A stretch of 64,000 nt of DNA, taken from assembly GCA_965197275.1 (NCBI GenBank), contig CBDAMQ010000031.1, positions 310,001 to 374,000 on the forward strand, given 5' to 3'. Source of the stretch: DASCOT01 sp965197275. Its GTDB lineage: Bacteria; Acidobacteriota; UBA890; WLXD01. This document shows positions 59,701 through 64,000 of the stretch, piece by piece. Made by a program: the position numbers and the translations under genes. The stretch's first letter is position 1; each line of letters begins with the position of its first letter. The notes under the pieces are model-generated. The model was not told where the DNA came from, did no database searches, and worked only from the letters and a program-made list of their open reading frames with translations.

Positions 59701-60093
59701 ATGGAGATCAGCCTGGACCAGTCCCCCTACGCGCGCTTCCTCGGCGCCGAGATGGTGCGCTCCGAGGAAGGCCTCGTGGAGATCCGTCTTCCGTTCAGGG
59801 AGGAGTTCCTCAGGATGGAGGGCTCGGACTGGTATCACGGGGGAATCATCAGCGCGATCGCAGATATCGCGGGCGCCTTCGCGGTCTTGATAGCGGCGGG
59901 CGGTGGGAGCGGCGCGACCATCGACCTGCGCATCGATTACTTGAAGCCAGCCCGCCGCGGTGACCTCGTGGCGATTGGTCGGGTCGTGAAGGTCGGCCGT
60001 CGGATATGCCGGGCCGACATGGAAGTTCGCGACGCCAGCGACGATATGGTGGCCGTCGGTCGTGGCGCCTTCGTGGGGGCCGGAACCAAGTGA
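59701..60093 (+). CDS. PaaI-type hotdog thioesterase
   Basis: This 130-residue protein starts at MEISLDQSPYARFLGAEMVR. The hotdog fold is shown by WYHGGIISAIADIAGAFAVL (the H-G-G-x3-A-x2-D signature of PaaI thioesterases, with the catalytic Asp/Glu region) and TIDLRIDYLKPARRGDLVA near residue 76. Such enzymes hydrolyse acyl-CoA esters, often aromatic or medium chain, in the cytoplasm. First gene of a four-gene operon linked by GTGA, GTGA and ATGA overlaps. Its start lies 50 bp from a PadR operator candidate. Confidence 0.88.
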   Translation: MEISLDQSPYARFLGAEMVRSEEGLVEIRLPFREEFLRMEGSDWYHGGIISAIADIAGAFAVLIAAGGGSGATIDLRIDYLKPARRGDLVAIGRVVKVGRRICRADMEVRDASDDMVAVGRGAFVGAGTK

Positions 60094-61097
60094 AAGCGGC
60101 GATTCTCGAGGGGCACGGTGATCGCGACAAGATCGTCTACCGGGAGGTCGACGATCCCGAGGTCGGCTCGGGTGAGGTTCTACTGTCCGTAAGGGCGACC
60201 GCGGTGAACTTCCACGACATCTTCACGCGGCGCGGAATGCCGGGGATCACGATCAACCTACCGCTCATCACCGGATCGGATGTCGCCGGTCAAATCTGCA
60301 GGCTTGGCGACGCTGTCGATGGCTGGGAGGTGGGTGATCGTGTGCTCGTCGACCCGGTCGACTGGGACAGCGATCGCCCCGGACTGATCGGCGAGACCTC
60401 GGATGGCGGTCGCGCCGAGCTGCTGGCAGTCAACGCGGGGCAGCTGGTGTGTATGCCCGACGACGTCAGCTTCGAGGCTGCTGCTAGCCTGCCGCTCGCC
60501 TACGGCACCGCCAACCGGATGATGATGACTCGGGCCCGAATCAAGCCGGACGAGAAGGTCCTGGTGCTCGGCGCCAGCGGCGGTGTGGGAACCGGATGTG
60601 TTCTGCTGGCCAAGCTGGCCGGCTGTGAGGTGATTGCCTGCGCCAGCTCCGACGACAAGCTCGAGCGTCTCCGTCAGCTGGGTGCCGACCACCTGATCAA
60701 CTATCGTGACACCGATTTCCGCAAGGAGATCTATCGCATCTGCGGCAAGCCGCGTGTGCGCGGCGGCGGCGGCGTCGATGTGGTGGTCAACTTCACCGGC
60801 GGGGACACCTGGGCACAGTCGCTCAAGTGCCTCACGAAGGGAGGCCGATTGGTGACCTGCGGCGCCACCGCCGGATTCGACCCCAAGACCGACCTGCGCT
60901 ATATCTGGACGTTCGAACAGAACATCCTCGGGTCCGACGGCTGGAGCCGCGAGGATCTCGAGAAGCTCCTGGCACATGTTTCCGAAGGGAGGCTGACGCC
61001 GGTGATCGACAAGGTGTTGCCGCTGTCTGAAGCGCGCGAAGCGGAACGTCTGCTGGAGGACCGCGAGGTTTTCGGCAAGGTCGTCCTGGTCCCGTGA
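60090..61097 (+). CDS. Zinc-independent MDR oxidoreductase (quinone-reductase-like)
   Basis: This 335-residue protein starts at a GTG overlapping the thioesterase stop. Domain order is GroES-like catalytic domain (GEVLLSVRATAVNFHDIF, PLITGSDVAGQI, GDRVLVDPVDWD) and Rossmann domain (VLVLGASGGVGTGCVLLAKL, the NADPH-binding loop, from about residue 157). The usual structural zinc Cys cluster is absent, pointing to the quinone oxidoreductase/enoyl reductase branch of MDR enzymes. A GGGG run (RVRGGGGVDVVVNF) lies near residue 225. The substrate may be an enone or acyl thioester handled with the neighbouring thioesterase; this is inference. Confidence 0.85.
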   Translation: MKAAILEGHGDRDKIVYREVDDPEVGSGEVLLSVRATAVNFHDIFTRRGMPGITINLPLITGSDVAGQICRLGDAVDGWEVGDRVLVDPVDWDSDRPGLIGETSDGGRAELLAVNAGQLVCMPDDVSFEAAASLPLAYGTANRMMMTRARIKPDEKVLVLGASGGVGTGCVLLAKLAGCEVIACASSDDKLERLRQLGADHLINYRDTDFRKEIYRICGKPRVRGGGGVDVVVNFTGGDTWAQSLKCLTKGGRLVTCGATAGFDPKTDLRYIWTFEQNILGSDGWSREDLEKLLAHVSEGRLTPVIDKVLPLSEAREAERLLEDREVFGKVVLVP

Positions 61098-62521
61098 CCG
61101 GCGGCGACCTACCGTCCGACCCGGATCGCGGCGCCAGCGACGACCTTGGTCGCCACTCAGCCGAACGTCACGCACCCGAACATCGATACCCACTCGCCGA
61201 GCAGATCCCGACCGAAGTCCTCGATGCCGAGGTGCACCGGCTCGAGCGCCTGCGGCAGAAGTCGCTGCCGGTTCGTCTGGTCGGTTATCTGCGCCTCGGT
61301 GGTCCGGGGTTCATGAACGCCGCCCTCACCCTGGGTGCCGGCACGCTCACCGCGACCATGCTGTCCGGCGCGATCTTCGGTTACCGACTGATGTGGCTCA
61401 CCTGGGTCTCGATGGGGCTCGGGGTGTTCATGATGGCGGCGATGGCACGGTTTACCTGCCGCGGCGGCTTCGCCGTCGTCGAGGTGCAAAACCGGTACCA
61501 CGGGTGGATCGTAGGCTCGCTGATGACCGCCCTCGTCGGCACCGTGTTTACCGCGGTGGTCTTCAACTTCGGCCAGTACAGCCTTGGCACCCATTTGCTC
61601 GAATCGCTGACGCCGCTGCTGGGATTCGAACTCCCTCGTCAGCTCAACTGGATCCTCTACATGGGGCTGACGAGCTGGCTGGTGCTCAGCTACGGGCGCC
61701 GCGCCGGACGTGGGGCGAGGTTCGTCGAGACGTTCATGAAGCTCGGGATCGCGGTCATGCTGGTGTGCTTCGGGATTTGTCTGCTGGTGGTCGGTGTGGA
61801 CTGGCGTGGGGCGCTGCAGGGGATCTTCGTTCCCTGGTTGCCGTCCGGCGGGCCCGGACTCGATCTGTTCATCGCCTCATCGGCGGCGGCGATCGGGGTA
61901 ATGGACTGGTTCTTCTTCAACTACGCCGGGCTGGCGCGTGGCTGGGGTCGCCGGCACGAGTCGCTGGCTCGCTTCGACATTGCCTTCGGCCTGTTGGTGC
62001 CCTTTGTGTTGGTGAACTTCATTGTTGCGAGTGTGTTTGCTGCCACGCTGTTCAAGCAGGGGTTACAGCCGGCGACCGCTCAGGAACTCGCCGGGTCGTT
62101 GGTGCCGCTACTCGGACCGACCTGGGCTCCGGTGCTGTTCTACATCGGCTTCCTCGCCGTCCCGATCACCACCACTGTCGTCATGAGCATCGCTGGCGCC
62201 ATGGCCCTGCACGCCGCAATGGGCTGGGATCCCGACACCGATTCCTGGCGCTGGCGGCTAAGCGCCTTGCTGCCACAGGTCGGCTTCGTAGCCGTGTGGT
62301 ACCCGAATCCCATCGCGCTCATCATCGTACTCAGCGCCTTCCTGGCGCTGAGCAATAACATCGTCGGATGGTCGTTCTTCCTCTTGTTGAATGACCGACG
62401 CGTGCTCGGTGCGGACCGCTCGCGCTCCTATCTCTGGAACCTCGGCATCCTGCTGCAGATCACGCTGCTCAATTCGGTCGCCATTCTCTACGTCTTCAAC
62501 CGACTGGGGTGGTGGGCATGA
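61094..62521 (+). CDS. Non-canonical NRAMP-like membrane transporter
   Basis: This 475-residue protein has a GTG start overlapping the MDR stop and an extended soluble N-terminus of about 60 residues. About eleven helices follow in NRAMP order. Helix 1 (GPGFMNAALTLGAGTLTATM) has GAGT at 81-84 where canonical NRAMP proteins have the metal-binding DPGN. Helix 6 (AAIGVMDWFFFNYAGL) has MDW near residue 270 where MPH is usual. Both manganese/iron ligand motifs are therefore lost while the fold is preserved, as in the GxGE-type outgroup branch. Selective Mn/Fe transport is unlikely; another ion or small organic substrate is possible. Confidence 0.78.
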   Translation: MTGGDLPSDPDRGASDDLGRHSAERHAPEHRYPLAEQIPTEVLDAEVHRLERLRQKSLPVRLVGYLRLGGPGFMNAALTLGAGTLTATMLSGAIFGYRLMWLTWVSMGLGVFMMAAMARFTCRGGFAVVEVQNRYHGWIVGSLMTALVGTVFTAVVFNFGQYSLGTHLLESLTPLLGFELPRQLNWILYMGLTSWLVLSYGRRAGRGARFVETFMKLGIAVMLVCFGICLLVVGVDWRGALQGIFVPWLPSGGPGLDLFIASSAAAIGVMDWFFFNYAGLARGWGRRHESLARFDIAFGLLVPFVLVNFIVASVFAATLFKQGLQPATAQELAGSLVPLLGPTWAPVLFYIGFLAVPITTTVVMSIAGAMALHAAMGWDPDTDSWRWRLSALLPQVGFVAVWYPNPIALIIVLSAFLALSNNIVGWSFFLLLNDRRVLGADRSRSYLWNLGILLQITLLNSVAILYVFNRLGWWA

Positions 62522-62745
62522 TCGACCTCGAGCGTCGTGCCGGGCCGCTGTCGTTGCGTGTTTGGGGGCTGATCCTCAACTTCGTCGGCAACACGATGGC
62601 TCTTTACGGCACGGCAGGCGTGCTGCGCGACGGTAACGGCTGGCCGGTGCTTGCGATCGGCCTGTTGGTGACTGTGACCTGCGTGCTGGTGCTGGCGATC
62701 CCGAGCCCGGACTCCGAGATCGATTCAGGCAGCGACGGGGGCTGA
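62518..62745 (+). CDS. Small membrane protein coupled to the NRAMP-like transporter
   Basis: This 75-residue protein begins MIDLERRAGPLSLRVWGLIL; its ATG overlaps the transporter stop (ATGA). Two hydrophobic helices (about 16-36 and 46-64: VWGLILNFVGNTMALYGTA and PVLAIGLLVTVTCVLVLA) and an acidic, Gly/Ser-rich tail are visible. No family recognised. The tight coupling suggests a small accessory subunit of the transporter. Confidence 0.7.
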   Translation: MIDLERRAGPLSLRVWGLILNFVGNTMALYGTAGVLRDGNGWPVLAIGLLVTVTCVLVLAIPSPDSEIDSGSDGG

Positions 62746-62757
62746 GGGGGCGCGCCT

Positions 62758-64000
62758 TCAGTTGCCCACGCCGGCCGCCTGTCGGGCCAGCTCCGCCCGA
62801 TCGACCTTGCCGGTACCGCCGAGTGGTAGCGCATCGAGGAAGAAGACGCGTCGCGGATGCGCGTACGGCGCCCCATGCTCGAGGGCGAACTTCTTGAGCG
62901 TGGCCTCGTCGACGAGGTCGCCGCCCCGCGCCACGACGAATGCGGCGGGCACCGTTCCCTTGACCTCATGCGGCATCGCTACGACACAAGCATCCGTGAC
63001 CTCCGGGTGTCGCAGCAGCAGGTCTTCGACTTCCTTCGGGTACACGTTCTCGCCAGCGACGTTGATCATGTCGTCGCGCCGGCCCAGAAAGAAGTAGTAG
63101 CCATCGTTGTCACGTCGCATCAGATCGCCAGTGTGCAGCCAGCCATCGCGAAACTTCCCGGCCGTTGCCTCCGGTCGCTTCCAGTAGCCGGCTGCCAGGC
63201 CCGGGTTGCGAGTGATCAGCTCACCCGGCTGGTCGTCACCAACCTCCGTTTCGCCGTCTGACGCCACCAGCCTGACGTCGCAGCCGTCGAACGCCGTGCC
63301 GCAACTGCCGTTCTTCAACCGCGAGCCACGACGGTTGATGATCGGCACCGGCCCGCCCTCGGTGAGCCCGTAGCTCTCCGCCATCGGGGCGCCGAAGACG
63401 CGTTCGAACTCGCCGGACAGCTCAGCCGGCACCTCGGCCGATCCGCAGATCACGTAGCGCACCGAGCTCACATCGTGACGGGCCAGCGCCTCATGCTCCG
63501 CCAGGATCATCTTGAACATCGCCGGTACGCCGGTCATGAACGTCACGGCGTGGCGCTCGATTGCCTCGATAACCTCTACCGGGTCGAAGCCGTTGAGGAT
63601 CACGAACGAGCCACCGCCGAGCAGGAACGGCTTCACCGTGCCGATCATGGCGTTCTTGTGGTACAGCGGCACCGCCACCAGGCCTACCTCGTCTTCGGTG
63701 GCGCCGCATGATGCGCGGATGATCTCGGTGTTCCAGACCTGGCCGTGATGGGTGAGCAGCACTCCCTTCGGCTTGCCTGTCGAGCCCGACGTGTATGGCT
63801 GCATGCACACTGACTGCGGATCGATCGCCTGGCGCGCCAGCTGCGGCGAGGCGCTCGCCATCGCGGCGTCATAGGACACGGCGGTCGGCGATGCGTCGGC
63901 CGGCGATGCGTCGTCGACCAGGAGATCTCGCACCCGCGCAACCCGCGAAGCCAGCGCCCGCGCCCGCGGTGCCATGCCGCCGCTGGCAACCATCACCGCG
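62758..64000 (-). CDS. Long/medium-chain acyl-CoA ligase (ANL superfamily), N-terminus beyond window
   Basis: The reverse strand is open from the stop at 62758 to the window edge, giving at least 412 residues. ANL motifs are QPYTSGSTGKPKGVLLTHHG (A3), SYGLTEGGPVP (A5-like), AGYWKRPEATAGKF, DGWLHTGDLMRRDNDGYYFFLGRRDDMIN (A7/A8) and the C-terminal Lys of PLGGTGKVDRAEL (A10). The missing N-terminal 100-130 residues lie outside the window. It activates carboxylic acids to CoA thioesters using ATP. It is convergent with the thioesterase-MDR-transporter operon, suggesting a linked acid uptake and activation route, but that is inference. Confidence 0.9.
   Translation of the reverse strand, partial: AVMVASGGMAPRARALASRVARVRDLLVDDASPADASPTAVSYDAAMASASPQLARQAIDPQSVCMQPYTSGSTGKPKGVLLTHHGQVWNTEIIRASCGATEDEVGLVAVPLYHKNAMIGTVKPFLLGGGSFVILNGFDPVEVIEAIERHAVTFMTGVPAMFKMILAEHEALARHDVSSVRYVICGSAEVPAELSGEFERVFGAPMAESYGLTEGGPVPIINRRGSRLKNGSCGTAFDGCDVRLVASDGETEVGDDQPGELITRNPGLAAGYWKRPEATAGKFRDGWLHTGDLMRRDNDGYYFFLGRRDDMINVAGENVYPKEVEDLLLRHPEVTDACVVAMPHEVKGTVPAAFVVARGGDLVDEATLKKFALEHGAPYAHPRRVFFLDALPLGGTGKVDRAELARQAAGVGN

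Noticed and set aside
1..64000. CRISPR arrays, tRNA and rRNA genes
   Set aside because: No regularly spaced direct repeats, cloverleaf-like sequences or rRNA-like stretches were seen by eye on either strand. A tRNAscan-SE or Infernal run would be decisive.

Overview
The window is GC-rich, densely packed Gram-negative chromosomal DNA. Genes often overlap by 1-4 bases (ATGA or GTGA junctions), and GTG and TTG starts are common. It encodes lipoproteins, an outer-membrane barrel, TonB-like and RND/LolA-like proteins, and three MacB/FtsX-type permeases of the ADOP kind (acidobacterial duplicated orphan permeases), two of them tied to PadR regulators or ADOP N-terminal modules. ADOP permeases, DUF5916, secreted HEAT proteins and an MFS-PlsC-AMP-ligase fusion together suggest an Acidobacteriota-like bacterium, or another deep-branching Gram-negative such as a gammaproteobacterium. 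This is inference: the window holds no rRNA, tRNA or other phylogenetic marker that I could find.

Layout. 1-7.6 kb: edge of a Ycf46-like AAA+ ATPase, an SDR epimerase, then a lactate-utilisation locus (LutC, a fused LutB-LutA) overlapped by a three-domain phospholipid remodelling protein. 7.6-12 kb: two large hairpins, an OmpA-like lipoprotein, and a convergent two-component pair (NtrC-type regulator and histidine kinase). 12-21.3 kb: a purine/ureide degradation island with urate hydroxylase PuuD, three-subunit xanthine dehydrogenase, a DUF6986 aldolase-like enzyme, a 0.3-kb MITE-like element, and the coupled operon allB-alc-uraD-uraH. Together these convert (hypo)xanthine to urate, 5-hydroxyisourate, OHCU, allantoin, allantoate, and ureidoglycolate plus urea. 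21.4-25.5 kb: a lipoprotein with a methyltransferase fold, a DUF5916 outer-membrane protein and a lipoprotein of unknown function.

25.6-30.5 kb: two tandem paralogous secreted acidic proteins of unknown function, divergent from an operon of ECF sigma factor, zinc-motif anti-sigma factor and two secreted HEAT-repeat proteins. This looks like an envelope-sensing module. 30.5-38.6 kb: a small unknown protein, a MerR/B12-like regulator with an operator cluster, penicillin acylase, a Spy-like acidic protein, a MATE exporter, TrmL and a Cys/Met PLP enzyme. 38.8-50.3 kb: ADOP permease, periplasmic rhodanese, ankyrin protein, PadR plus an ADOP-N/TonB chimera, and TetR followed by a fused RND-LolA gene and a barrel protein. 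50.3-59.6 kb: an N-terminally shortened ADOP permease, M14 peptidase, SRPBCC protein, MarR and a PadR-coupled ADOP permease. 59.7-64 kb: a coupled operon of hotdog thioesterase, MDR oxidoreductase, non-canonical NRAMP-like transporter and small membrane protein, convergent with an acyl-CoA ligase cut by the window edge.

The observations I rate highest are the ADOP-N/TonB chimera behind PadR, the in-frame RND-LolA fusion that keeps an internal ribosome binding site and signal peptide, the ECF/HEAT/tandem-paralogue locus, the NRAMP-like transporter lacking both metal motifs, and the MITE.
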